NCBI RefSeq assembly: GCF_024529955.1
Contig: NZ_AP024854.1
Span: 1,302,001 to 1,366,000 of the forward strand
Reading direction: 5' to 3'
DNA from: Photobacterium toruni
GTDB lineage: Bacteria > Pseudomonadota > Gammaproteobacteria > Enterobacterales > Vibrionaceae
DNA length: 64,000 nt
Shown here piece after piece: positions 54,003 through 61,928 of the stretch. The first letter of the stretch is position 1, and every line of letters starts with the position of its first letter. A model generated the notes under the pieces. That model did not search any database and had not been told where the DNA came from. It saw only the letters and a list, made by a program, of their open reading frames with translations. Made by a program: the position numbers and the translations under genes.

Positions 54003-54575
54003 TTACTGGTTGATAGTAATCTCAGTATCCAAGTCTTTTAACGCCATTTTTTGAATGTTAATGCCAAACATCATGATGATTAGGCACCAGTTTAGGTAAG
54101 GTAATTTACCTGCGCGTAAACTGTCAGTGACGTTTTCAGGTTTCCAGTTAAACAATGCTGCAATATTTTCAGTGGTCATTTCTGCAAATAAACCGCTGTC
54201 GATTAATTTTGCAAACTGCTCGCTTGTCGGGCAAATAAACGTATTTTGACTGCCAAAAGCAGAAGGCTTAAATAAGCGTAATACACGTTTGATTTCTTCA
54301 ACTTCAATTACTTTACCATTGGTTGCGATGTTAGGTCGGCCAATCAGTGCGGCAATAAAACACCAGCAAGGGTAAGGAATTGAAGAAACATCTAATGGCT
54401 CTTTTTTATATTTAGCAGTCCAATTACAGATATTTTTTTCTTGTAGGCCTGTTGCTAAAGTAAGTTGCTTGGCATCATAACCATTATCTTTTAATAGGTT
54501 AATTGCTTCTGCAACTTCAGAAACTAAAGGCTTGCTCCAAGTTGCAAAAGGGGTAAAGACATTTTCTCTAATCAA
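54003..54575 (-). CDS. Protein with a duplicated helix-turn-helix-like domain
   Basis: The 190-residue product contains the same unit twice. Unit 1 (about 18-86) ends IPYPCWCFIAALIGRPNI and unit 2 (about 118-178) ends LPYLNWCLIIMMFGINI; both have a preceding helix pair of the form L-x-x-ATGL-x-x-x-NI-x-x-W or IAALFNW-x-x-x-NV. Spacing looks like a helix-turn-helix followed by a hydrophobic segment. I know no named family. The start is TTG at 54575 with GGAA about 8 bases upstream. It may be a regulator. Confidence 0.6.
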   Translation of the reverse strand: MIRENVFTPFATWSKPLVSEVAEAINLLKDNGYDAKQLTLATGLQEKNICNWTAKYKKEPLDVSSIPYPCWCFIAALIGRPNIATNGKVIEVEEIKRVLRLFKPSAFGSQNTFICPTSEQFAKLIDSGLFAEMTTENIAALFNWKPENVTDSLRAGKLPYLNWCLIIMMFGINIQKMALKDLDTEITINQ

Positions 54576-54739
54576 AACGATATTCCAATTGACAGTGTAA
54601 TACAGGTGTTTTGCTAATTGCTGACGATCATACGTGTTCAGCGCTGTATGTCTATTAATATCCGTCGTTATAAATGAGATAGAAACAATATATTTATTAC
54701 AAGCTATAACGGTGGCATTAAAATAATTGTGCCACAGTA

Positions 54740-54756
54740 CTAGACGACTGGTCTAG
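54740..54756. promoter_or_regulatory. NemR-type operator upstream of nemR
   Basis: CTAGACGACTGGTCTAG is a perfect inverted repeat (CTAGAC-N5-GTCTAG) ending 19 bases before the nemR ATG. It overlaps a possible promoter, TAGACG (54741) and TATAGT (54764) with 17-base spacing. The same 17-mer recurs, with one change, before curA. Confidence 0.8.
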
Positions 54757-54775
54757 TCGAGTTTATAGTTATCGT

Positions 54776-55366
54776 ATGAAAACAAAAACAAATGATACAC
54801 GCCAGCATATTTTAGATATTGGTTATCAACTTGTAGTAACCAAAGGATTCTCAAATGTTGGTTTGTCAGAAATTTTAAATACAGCAGTGGTACCAAAAGG
54901 TTCTTTTTATCATTATTTTAAGTCAAAAGAACAATTTGGTGAGGCGTTAATTCAACACTATTTTGAACAGTATCTAGAGCAGGTTTCTACTCTTTTAGTA
55001 CAAGGCAATGGAACTGGTTTTGATCGTTTGACTGACTATTTTTCACGGTGGTTAATCATTGATAACGGCACCTGTAACGCCAATAAATGTGTAGTGGTTA
55101 AACTCAGTGCTGAGGTCTCTGATTTGTCTGAACCGATGCGTGAGGCTTTGAAGAAAGGGGCTAACAGTATTGTAAACTTAATTGCGTCATGCATTGATGA
55201 TGGTATTAAAGACGGTTCGATTACAGTAAAAGACAGTCAATTAACTGCTCAAACCTTATATCAATTATGGCTTGGTGCTAGTTTGTTTTATAAACTTAGC
55301 CAAGACGTTACTGTATTACAGCAAGCATTAATTACAACTCAAACGCAGTTACAACCTGTAGTTTAG
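54776..55366 (+). CDS. nemR: TetR family electrophile-sensing repressor NemR
   Basis: NemR represses detoxification genes until electrophiles or reactive chlorine modify a Cys. The 196-residue product has the TetR helix-turn-helix (LSEILNTAVVPKGSFYHYFKSKEQFG) and matches E. coli NemR in CVVVKLSAEVSDLSEPMREAL; its Cys here corresponds to the region of the sensing Cys106. Identical operators stand before this gene and before curA. No ribosome binding site precedes the ATG and a predicted transcription start falls on it, so the messenger may be leaderless. Confidence 0.87.
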   Translation: MKTKTNDTRQHILDIGYQLVVTKGFSNVGLSEILNTAVVPKGSFYHYFKSKEQFGEALIQHYFEQYLEQVSTLLVQGNGTGFDRLTDYFSRWLIIDNGTCNANKCVVVKLSAEVSDLSEPMREALKKGANSIVNLIASCIDDGIKDGSITVKDSQLTAQTLYQLWLGASLFYKLSQDVTVLQQALITTQTQLQPVV

Positions 55367-55385
55367 TGGTAGTTAATGATTAATT

Positions 55386-55413
55386 ATCCCATTATTTTTC
55401 GATGGGATTTTTT
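55386..55413 (+). terminator. Terminator of nemR
   Basis: ATCCCAT pairs with ATGGGAT around a 9-base loop, followed by TTTTTT. It separates nemR from curA, which has its own operator. Confidence 0.78.
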
Positions 55414-55424
55414 AAAACCCAACA

Positions 55425-55441
55425 CTAGACGACTGGTCTAA
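55425..55441 (+). promoter_or_regulatory. NemR-type operator upstream of curA
   Basis: CTAGACGACTGGTCTAA matches the operator before nemR at 16 of 17 bases. It overlaps a -10-like TAATAT (55439-55444), 30 bases before the curA ATG, so repressor binding would block this promoter. Confidence 0.8.
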
Positions 55442-55470
55442 TATTCAGTAAAAAAGAAAAGGATAGCACA

Positions 55471-56499
55471 ATGACAAACGTAAATCGTAGAATTGTATTA
55501 GCATCTCGCCCAGTAGGTGCACCAACAACGGATAATTTTCGTTTAGAACAAACAGCAATGCCAACGATAGCCGCTGGGGAGATATTACTACGTAGTGTAT
55601 ATCTATCATTAGATCCTTATATGCGAGGCCGTATGAGTGATGCTAAATCTTATGCTGATCCTGTTGCGATAGGTGAGGTCATGGTTGGCGGTACGGTATG
55701 TCAAGTTGAGCAGTCTAACCATGCTGATTTTGTACAAGGTGAGTGGGTGTTATCTTATTCAGGTTGGCAAGATTATGCTGTTTCAAATGGTAGCGGATTA
55801 ATTAAATTAGGCATGCAACCAACACATCCATCTTATGCTTTAGGTGTGATGGGAATGCCGGGTTTCACCGCTTATATGGGCTTGCTTGATATTGGTCAAC
55901 CTAAGCCGAGTGATACGATTGTTGTGGCGGCTGCAACAGGTGCTGTGGGTTCAATGGTGGGGCAGATTGGTAAAATTAAAGGTTGTCGAGTTATTGGTGT
56001 TGCTGGTGGCGAAGAAAAATGCCGCTATGCTAAAGACGTGCTAGGTTTTGATGATTGTATTGATCATAAAGCCGATGATTTCGAGGCTCAACTAGCGTCA
56101 GTTTGTGATAAAGGCATTGATATTTATTATGAAAATGTCGGTGGTAAAGTTTTTGATGCAGTATTACCGCTACTTAATACCGGCGCACGTATTCCATTAT
56201 GTGGTTTGATTTCTCAATATAATGCCACTGAATTACCGCAAGGGCCTGATCGCTTGTCGATGTTAATGGGTACGCTATTAGTTAAGCGTATTAAGATGCA
56301 AGGGTTTATTATCTTTGATGATTATGCTGATCGTTATGATGAATTTGCCACAGATATGAGCCAATGGTTAGCGGAAGGCAAAATCCATTATCGTGAAGAT
56401 TTAGTTCAAGGGTTAGAAAATGCCCCTCAAGCGTTTATTGGTTTATTAGACGGTAAGAATTTTGGCAAATTGGTTATTCAAACCAATCAAGCTCAATAA
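55471..56499 (+). CDS. curA: NADPH-dependent enone reductase CurA-like (MDR family)
   Basis: The 342-residue product belongs to the leukotriene B4 12-hydroxydehydrogenase/curcumin reductase branch of medium-chain reductases, which saturate alpha,beta-unsaturated carbonyl compounds with NADPH. SLDPYMRGRMSD and the nucleotide-binding loop AATGAVGSMVGQIGK are typical, and no zinc ligands are seen. Its promoter carries a NemR operator. A glutathione transferase gene follows by 15 bases, a clear two-gene detoxification unit. Confidence 0.9.
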   Translation: MTNVNRRIVLASRPVGAPTTDNFRLEQTAMPTIAAGEILLRSVYLSLDPYMRGRMSDAKSYADPVAIGEVMVGGTVCQVEQSNHADFVQGEWVLSYSGWQDYAVSNGSGLIKLGMQPTHPSYALGVMGMPGFTAYMGLLDIGQPKPSDTIVVAAATGAVGSMVGQIGKIKGCRVIGVAGGEEKCRYAKDVLGFDDCIDHKADDFEAQLASVCDKGIDIYYENVGGKVFDAVLPLLNTGARIPLCGLISQYNATELPQGPDRLSMLMGTLLVKRIKMQGFIIFDDYADRYDEFATDMSQWLAEGKIHYREDLVQGLENAPQAFIGLLDGKNFGKLVIQTNQAQ

Positions 56500-56514
56500 T
56501 AAGGTGAATAGAAT

Positions 56515-57129
56515 ATGATCACACTTCATCACTTAAATAAATCACGTTCAAAGCGCATTATTTGGTTATTAGAAGAGCTTAACGTAATTTATGAGATTAA
56601 GCCTTATTTGCGTGACGCTGTCACTTTTTTGGCTCCACCAGAATTGAAAAATATTCACCCGTTAGGAAAATCGCCAGTGATTGAAGACAATGGGGCGGTG
56701 ATTGCTGAATCTGGCGCTATTACTGAATATTTAATTCAAACATATAACCTTAATTTAGCACCTAAAGTGGGAACGCCAGCTTATATTGAATATTTACAAT
56801 GGCTTCATTTCGCTGAAAGTTCGGCTATTTTACCATTATTATTAAAGATGTTTGTTGCTAAAGATGGCGCTAAAACTAATTTCTTAGAAAGTTATGCAGA
56901 CGTTGAAGCGGAAAAAGTCATTAGTTATTTTGAACAGAGTCTTGAAGGCAAAACATATTTAGTCGAAGATCGACTCACTGGCGCTGATATCATGATGTCG
57001 TTTATTGTTGAAATACTGCAAAATAACGGCATGATTGTTAATTATCCTAATATTCAACGTTATCAAGCCCAATTGGCAACGCATGATAAGTTTGTTAAAG
57101 CTGAGCAAATTGAGCATCGACTGGGCTAA
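56515..57129 (+). CDS. Glutathione S-transferase
   Basis: The 204-residue product has a thioredoxin-like N-terminal half with the glutathione-binding NIHPLGKSPVIEDNG and AESGAITEYLI, and a helical C-terminal half. The likely catalytic residue is Ser near 10 (LNKSRSKR). It would conjugate glutathione to electrophiles. It is co-transcribed with curA under NemR control by position. Confidence 0.9.
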   Translation: MITLHHLNKSRSKRIIWLLEELNVIYEIKPYLRDAVTFLAPPELKNIHPLGKSPVIEDNGAVIAESGAITEYLIQTYNLNLAPKVGTPAYIEYLQWLHFAESSAILPLLLKMFVAKDGAKTNFLESYADVEAEKVISYFEQSLEGKTYLVEDRLTGADIMMSFIVEILQNNGMIVNYPNIQRYQAQLATHDKFVKAEQIEHRLG

Positions 57130-57488
57130 TTACAACAAATCATTGTTATATAAAGGTTACTTTTTTGAGTGATCTTTTTTTACCTAAAATTTTGATCTTG
57201 TTAATAGTACGATTTATGTCTTATTCGTATTTAAAAGCTGGCATATTATGCATCTTAAAGCCAATATTATGAGGATTGATACTGATCTATGCTCTTAAAA
57301 GGTATTAGCATTATGGATTGTAGCTATTGAAAAAGAAGAATAAATGCCTTTTTCCATTATGGTATATATAAATAATACGTAGTAAATAAGTCGCCTGTAT
57401 TAAACAATATAAGCATAGTGATCATGTGTAGTGCGTGATAAATTAGACAACTTATTTAGTATGTGTTGTCTTAAGTAAGGAATACGTT
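57130..57488. other. Intergenic region upstream of the amidotransferase gene
   Basis: 359 AT-rich bases between two same-strand genes. No terminator with a clear stem follows the GST gene, and I see no RNA gene or operator. Confidence 0.35.
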
Positions 57489-58259
57489 ATGTCCCGATGG
57501 TTAGCCTATCATGGTGACAGTATCTATTTAGATGAATTAATTTATCAGCCAGAACATTCATTAATTCAGCAAAGTGTCGAATCAAATAAAAAGCGTGTTG
57601 TTCGTGCAAATGGCGATGGCTTTGGTTTAGGTTGGTATTCTCATCGCGCATTACCTGGCTATTATCATGATATTTTACCCGCATGGGGTGATGAGAATTT
57701 ACGTTCGTTAGCGCATCACATTAGTTCACACCGTTTTATGGCACATATTCGTCATTCAACAGGCTCACAAGTTTCTCGAGTAAATTGTCATCCGTTTGTA
57801 CTTGATAATTGGATGTTTCTACATAATGGCCAGATCAGTGGTTTTGATCAGGTGAAATTTACGTTAGTCCGTCAATTAACTGAAGAGTTATTTTTAAAAC
57901 GAGTCGGTACAACTGATAGTGAATTGATTTTCTTGATGATGATTAAAAATGGGCTTCGAATTGATCCCGTTGCAGCGATAAATCAGACCTTATATGAAAT
58001 TGAACAAGCAATGGAAGATAAATCGATAACTGGGCCGTTAAAAACGTCATTGTGTATCTCTGATGGTGAGCAATTTTGGGTAGTTCGTTATAGTTCCGAT
58101 CACCAACCACCACCAGTATTTATTCAGTGCTTAAAGAATAAAACGATTCTTGCTTCTGAGCCATTAGATCATTCTGATTCATGGAAAAAAATTCCGCGTC
58201 AAACTATCACTCATATTACTAATCATCATTGTACGCAGCACGATTTAATTATTGATTAA
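57489..58259 (+). CDS. Class II glutamine amidotransferase, YafJ-like, with Ser2 instead of Cys2
   Basis: The 256-residue product matches YafJ/EgtC-type amidotransferases: RWLAYHG at the start, HSLIQQS, NGDGFGLGWYS, AHIRHSTGSQVSRVNCHPF and LHNGQISGF. In this Ntn-hydrolase family the residue after Met1 is the nucleophile and is Cys (MCRWLAY). Here codon 2 is TCC, Ser. The other active-site regions are intact. Either the enzyme is inactive or uses a Ser nucleophile, as other Ntn hydrolases do. Binding site AAGGAAT precedes the ATG, and no other start could supply a Cys. Confidence 0.88.
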   Translation: MSRWLAYHGDSIYLDELIYQPEHSLIQQSVESNKKRVVRANGDGFGLGWYSHRALPGYYHDILPAWGDENLRSLAHHISSHRFMAHIRHSTGSQVSRVNCHPFVLDNWMFLHNGQISGFDQVKFTLVRQLTEELFLKRVGTTDSELIFLMMIKNGLRIDPVAAINQTLYEIEQAMEDKSITGPLKTSLCISDGEQFWVVRYSSDHQPPPVFIQCLKNKTILASEPLDHSDSWKKIPRQTITHITNHHCTQHDLIID

Positions 58260-58279
58260 TCTGTGATGTACAATATTGA

Positions 58280-58308
58280 AAAGGCAGTCTTAATCGGCTG
58301 CCTTTTTA
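58280..58308. terminator. Bidirectional terminator
   Basis: AAAGGCAG (58280-58287) pairs with CTGCCTTT (58298-58305), with A and T runs outside, between convergent genes. Confidence 0.82.
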
Positions 58309-58389
58309 ATATCTGTGGTAATCGTCATTGGCGATGTTCACTGTTTTATTCTATTTATATGTTCAAGTATAAATAGTCAGTAGTGCTAA

Positions 58390-59859
58390 TTAAGCCCCCT
58401 TGAATGGATAAATGGTATTAGTATCTATTGTCATCTTAGTAATAATCCTATTTTGAAGATTATTGGCTGTTGCCATCGCTTGATTAGTGACGGTTAATTC
58501 AAAATTATTTAAGAGTGCTTGTGCTTTTTGAGGCTCAGTTTTATAGATGGCTAAATAGTCTTTTTGTGTTTGCGCCATGAGTGCGGTTTGTTTCTTTTCA
58601 AATTCGGCATAGGCTTTTTTAACCATTGGTGCAAACTGATTATAGTCAGTCATCGCAAGGGTTTGTACTTTACGTAACTGCCAATAGGCTGACATATTAT
58701 CAGCCATAGTACCGATGCCTGTTTTATAGATAGCTGGAATTTTTGCACCTTGATAAAACGCAATATAAGGTGTTAGATCAGTCATCCCCCAGCCAATATA
58801 AGCCACTTCGCCAATAGCCTGAGGTAATGCTGGGTTAATTTGAAGAATATGAGATTGATAAGTTCTAAAGACAGAAATAGGACGATAAGTTTCTTTAGGA
58901 TTAACGTTAGCATAAGGATCATGTGAAGATCCTTGATAATGATTTCTCAATCCTTGCTTAACATCATCGACCGATAATTTATGCGCAGGCTCTGCAAAGA
59001 CAGGAAAGGCTAATGGATCCGCTAAGGTTGTTTTAATGCCGTTACTGTACATGTGTTGTAAGACATGTACGCGTGGATAATTATAAAGACGATCGTTGCT
59101 GTTATCGATGGAGTAGGCGCGATGAAAATTAAACTCACCATCTTGTTTCGGTTTGTATACACCTTGAGCAATAGCAAAATTGATCAGCGTTGGGCTGGAA
59201 AGATATTTATCGGTGTTAGTAGGGTCAAAATGTTGTAATCGTCCTTGATTAGCAGAAACAAAATAATCGTTATTATCAAGTTTGGTGGCCATCCATTGGT
59301 GGCCACTGCCTGTTTCTAAATACCAAATTCCAGTTTTATCAACAAAAGCGACGCCAAAGCCTTCTGCTGCTCCTTGTTTCTCAATAATCTCACCTAAGAG
59401 TTGTACGCCTTCTTTGGCTGATTTCACTCGCGGTAAAATAACATTAACAATCGAATCTTCATTAATACCGGCTTTTTCATTGTAAGGATCAACGGCAAGG
59501 ACGGTGGGATTATTATAAATAGTTTCCGTGGCAGACATTCCAATACCAAGCTCATTAAAGCCAGCAGAACCAAAAGAAGTATCCTGCGTTTTTGCTTTTG
59601 AGAAACTGCTATAAGCAAGGCTGGTTGCTGGTAAAGGGTAAGTAAAAGCATTGCTGTTAGATTTGAACTCGCCTTGGGTATTTGTCTGATGAGGATGATT
59701 AAACCAGTGTGGATTGACCAATGGGCTATGGTCTGCATTTCTCGCAATAATATAACTGCCGTCAGTTGTTGCTTGATTACCAACAAGAATAGTGGTGCAA
59801 GCAAAAACGGATGGGGAAAGGGTCGCTGCAATTGCAGCAGAAATTAACGTGGATTTCAT
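58390..59859 (-). CDS. Secreted C69 family dipeptidase
   Basis: The 489-residue product has a signal peptide ending SVFA at residue 20. Cutting there leaves Cys21 as the first residue (CTTILVGNQATTDG), which is the N-terminal nucleophile of C69 (PepD) dipeptidases, so export would itself activate the enzyme. IIARNADH and GFGVAFVDKTGIWYLETGSGHQW are family motifs. Substrates would be di- or small peptides in the periplasm or medium. Confidence 0.88.
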   Translation of the reverse strand: MKSTLISAAIAATLSPSVFACTTILVGNQATTDGSYIIARNADHSPLVNPHWFNHPHQTNTQGEFKSNSNAFTYPLPATSLAYSSFSKAKTQDTSFGSAGFNELGIGMSATETIYNNPTVLAVDPYNEKAGINEDSIVNVILPRVKSAKEGVQLLGEIIEKQGAAEGFGVAFVDKTGIWYLETGSGHQWMATKLDNNDYFVSANQGRLQHFDPTNTDKYLSSPTLINFAIAQGVYKPKQDGEFNFHRAYSIDNSNDRLYNYPRVHVLQHMYSNGIKTTLADPLAFPVFAEPAHKLSVDDVKQGLRNHYQGSSHDPYANVNPKETYRPISVFRTYQSHILQINPALPQAIGEVAYIGWGMTDLTPYIAFYQGAKIPAIYKTGIGTMADNMSAYWQLRKVQTLAMTDYNQFAPMVKKAYAEFEKKQTALMAQTQKDYLAIYKTEPQKAQALLNNFELTVTNQAMATANNLQNRIITKMTIDTNTIYPFKGA

Positions 59860-60246
59860 GAATACCTCTACAATGCCGTTAAAAATTGGCTATTACTATA
59901 GGGCATAGAAATAGGTGTATTTGCGTGAAATATCACACTCACCATATCGTTTAAAACGATTAATTGATAACTAAGTTTGCAGCTATCAATTGTGAAATTA
60001 TTTGTTCAGTAACTATTTATTATGCTTTAGCCCCTTATGTTAATAAGTATTTTTAATGGTTTCGATGATTTTTATTTCTCAATTTTAGTTTTTGTATGAC
60101 AAATTATAAGTTTCTGTTTTCAAATTACAAACCAATAAAATTGGAGGTTTATTTTCTTTTCTATTGAAAATTATAGGAAAATTTAACTGGTATTAAGGTT
60201 TGCATGCTGATAGTGTGTCTTCCCTCACACACAGCGTGAGACATTT
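59860..60246. other. Divergent intergenic region of the dipeptidase and BCCT genes
   Basis: 387 AT-rich bases. GTGTGT (60211) and TCACACACAGCG lie close to the BCCT start as a loose inverted repeat. No sure operator is seen. Confidence 0.35.
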
Positions 60247-61821
60247 ATGCAACGAAATACAAGTGAAATTAGTAATAATACAGTACCGAATTTTGTTATA
60301 GGACTGAAAGGTTTAGACAATAAACTCGTTCCATCTCTAACGATTGGCTTTATTAGCTTATTCGTTCTTTCTGCTTTAATTGATATGCCCGCGTTTACTG
60401 CAATGATCCAAACATCATTTAGCTCTGCAGCCCAAACTTTTGGTTCAAGTTGGCAGTGGCTGATGCTTATTAATTTCTTCCTAGCGTTAATTGTAGCGAT
60501 TAGTCCGTTAGGTAAAAAAGTGATGGGTAGCGTTGTTAAACCGACTATTGGCACATTTCGTTGGTTAGCAATGATTATGTGTACACTGCTTGCTGGTGGT
60601 GGCGTTTTTTGGTCTGCAGCTGAACCTATTTATCACTTTATGACACCCTCTCCATCATTTCCTGGTGTCGAAGGCGGCACGCTTGCTGCTGTTACTCCTG
60701 CCTTAGATCAAGCATTTTTACATTGGGGCTTTCTTGCATGGGCGGTACTAGGTACGCTCTCAACGATAGTGTTAATGTATGCCCATCATGAACATGGGAT
60801 AAAATTACGCCCTCGCGCTTTATTATTTCCACTTTTTGGGCATCGTTTAGAAAATCATTGGCTAGGTAGTGTGATTGATGCATGTTCAATTATTGCTGTA
60901 GCGGCTGGTACGATTGGTCCGATTGGTTTTTTAGCATCACAATTAGGCTATAGCTTAGAATTATTAACAGGCTTAGAAAATAATACCCAATCTCAGTTAA
61001 TTATTTTAGCCGTTGTTGTTGCTATTTATTCAGCCTCAGCAGCATCAGGCATGGATAAAGGATTACAGTGGTTATCTCGTCTTAATGTTATTGGTGCTTT
61101 TGTACTTTTAGCTGCAATGTTAATTTTAGGTCCAACGAGTTTTTTATTAAAAGAGTTTGGATCGGCATTTGGCAGTTATCTTCAGAATATGGGTACAATG
61201 AGTTTGACTACCGCTAAGCCTGAATGGAACTTGTGGTGGACATGGTTCTTCTGGGGATGGTTTATCGGTTTTGCTCCAATGATGGCTATCTTTATTGCTC
61301 GTATTTCTGAAGGTCGTAGTATAAGAAGTTTGATCTTGTGTGTTGCTGTTGGCGCACCGATTGCGACAAACTTTTGGTTTGCTGTATTAGGCGGTACAGG
61401 TATTTCATTAGAGCTAAATAACCCAGGTATGATTTCCGGTCCATTGAATGATGGTGGTTTACCTTCAGTATTGTTAGCGACGCTGTCTAATTTACCGTTA
61501 AGTTATATTTTATTGCCCGCATTTTTAGTGTTGACGACAACATTTGTAGTGACCACTGGTGACTCAATGGCATATTCTATTGCGATGGTAGTTTCTGGTG
61601 ATAATGAACCAAGCAGTAAACATCGCTTATTTTGGGCTATTACTATGGGTGTAGTGGCGGCAGTATTATTATTAGCCGGTGATGGCGGTTTAAATGCACT
61701 GCAATCCTTTATTGTTATTACCGCTGTGCCAGTATCATTACTGATAGGACTAACACTATTAAGTGGACCGGTGGCAGCATTGAAAATGACCTGTGCTTCA
61801 AAGGCAGAAAAAGCGGTATGA
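60247..61821 (+). CDS. BCCT family transporter
   Basis: The 524-residue product is a 12-helix betaine/choline/carnitine-type transporter. FWSAAEPIYHF and the signature region WTWFFWGWFIGFAPMMAIFIARISEGRSIR (about 330-360, here cited by position) are clear. In proven betaine and choline carriers the signature has WxWWxxWxPFVG; here Gly-Phe-Ala-Pro-Met replaces part of it, so the substrate may differ. N- and C-terminal tails are short, which argues against osmosensing of the BetP kind. Confidence 0.88.
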   Translation: MQRNTSEISNNTVPNFVIGLKGLDNKLVPSLTIGFISLFVLSALIDMPAFTAMIQTSFSSAAQTFGSSWQWLMLINFFLALIVAISPLGKKVMGSVVKPTIGTFRWLAMIMCTLLAGGGVFWSAAEPIYHFMTPSPSFPGVEGGTLAAVTPALDQAFLHWGFLAWAVLGTLSTIVLMYAHHEHGIKLRPRALLFPLFGHRLENHWLGSVIDACSIIAVAAGTIGPIGFLASQLGYSLELLTGLENNTQSQLIILAVVVAIYSASAASGMDKGLQWLSRLNVIGAFVLLAAMLILGPTSFLLKEFGSAFGSYLQNMGTMSLTTAKPEWNLWWTWFFWGWFIGFAPMMAIFIARISEGRSIRSLILCVAVGAPIATNFWFAVLGGTGISLELNNPGMISGPLNDGGLPSVLLATLSNLPLSYILLPAFLVLTTTFVVTTGDSMAYSIAMVVSGDNEPSSKHRLFWAITMGVVAAVLLLAGDGGLNALQSFIVITAVPVSLLIGLTLLSGPVAALKMTCASKAEKAV

Positions 61822-61862
61822 TGAGCGGAGTGTGATGTGATTTTTGCATTTCGTTAGCGACA

Positions 61863-61896
61863 AAAAAGCCGAAAGTTTTATGCTTTCGGCTTTTTT
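61863..61896. terminator. Bidirectional terminator
   Basis: AAAAAAGCCGAAAG pairs perfectly with CTTTCGGCTTTTTT around a 6- to 7-base loop, between convergent genes. Confidence 0.9.
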
Positions 61897-61928
61897 ATAG
61901 CTATATTTTTAAAATTAGAGAAATCGTA

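Noticed and set aside
59930..59945. CRP-like GCGTGAAATATCACAC near the dipeptidase start
   Set aside because: Half-sites are separated by 4 rather than 6 bases, so it does not fit CRP.
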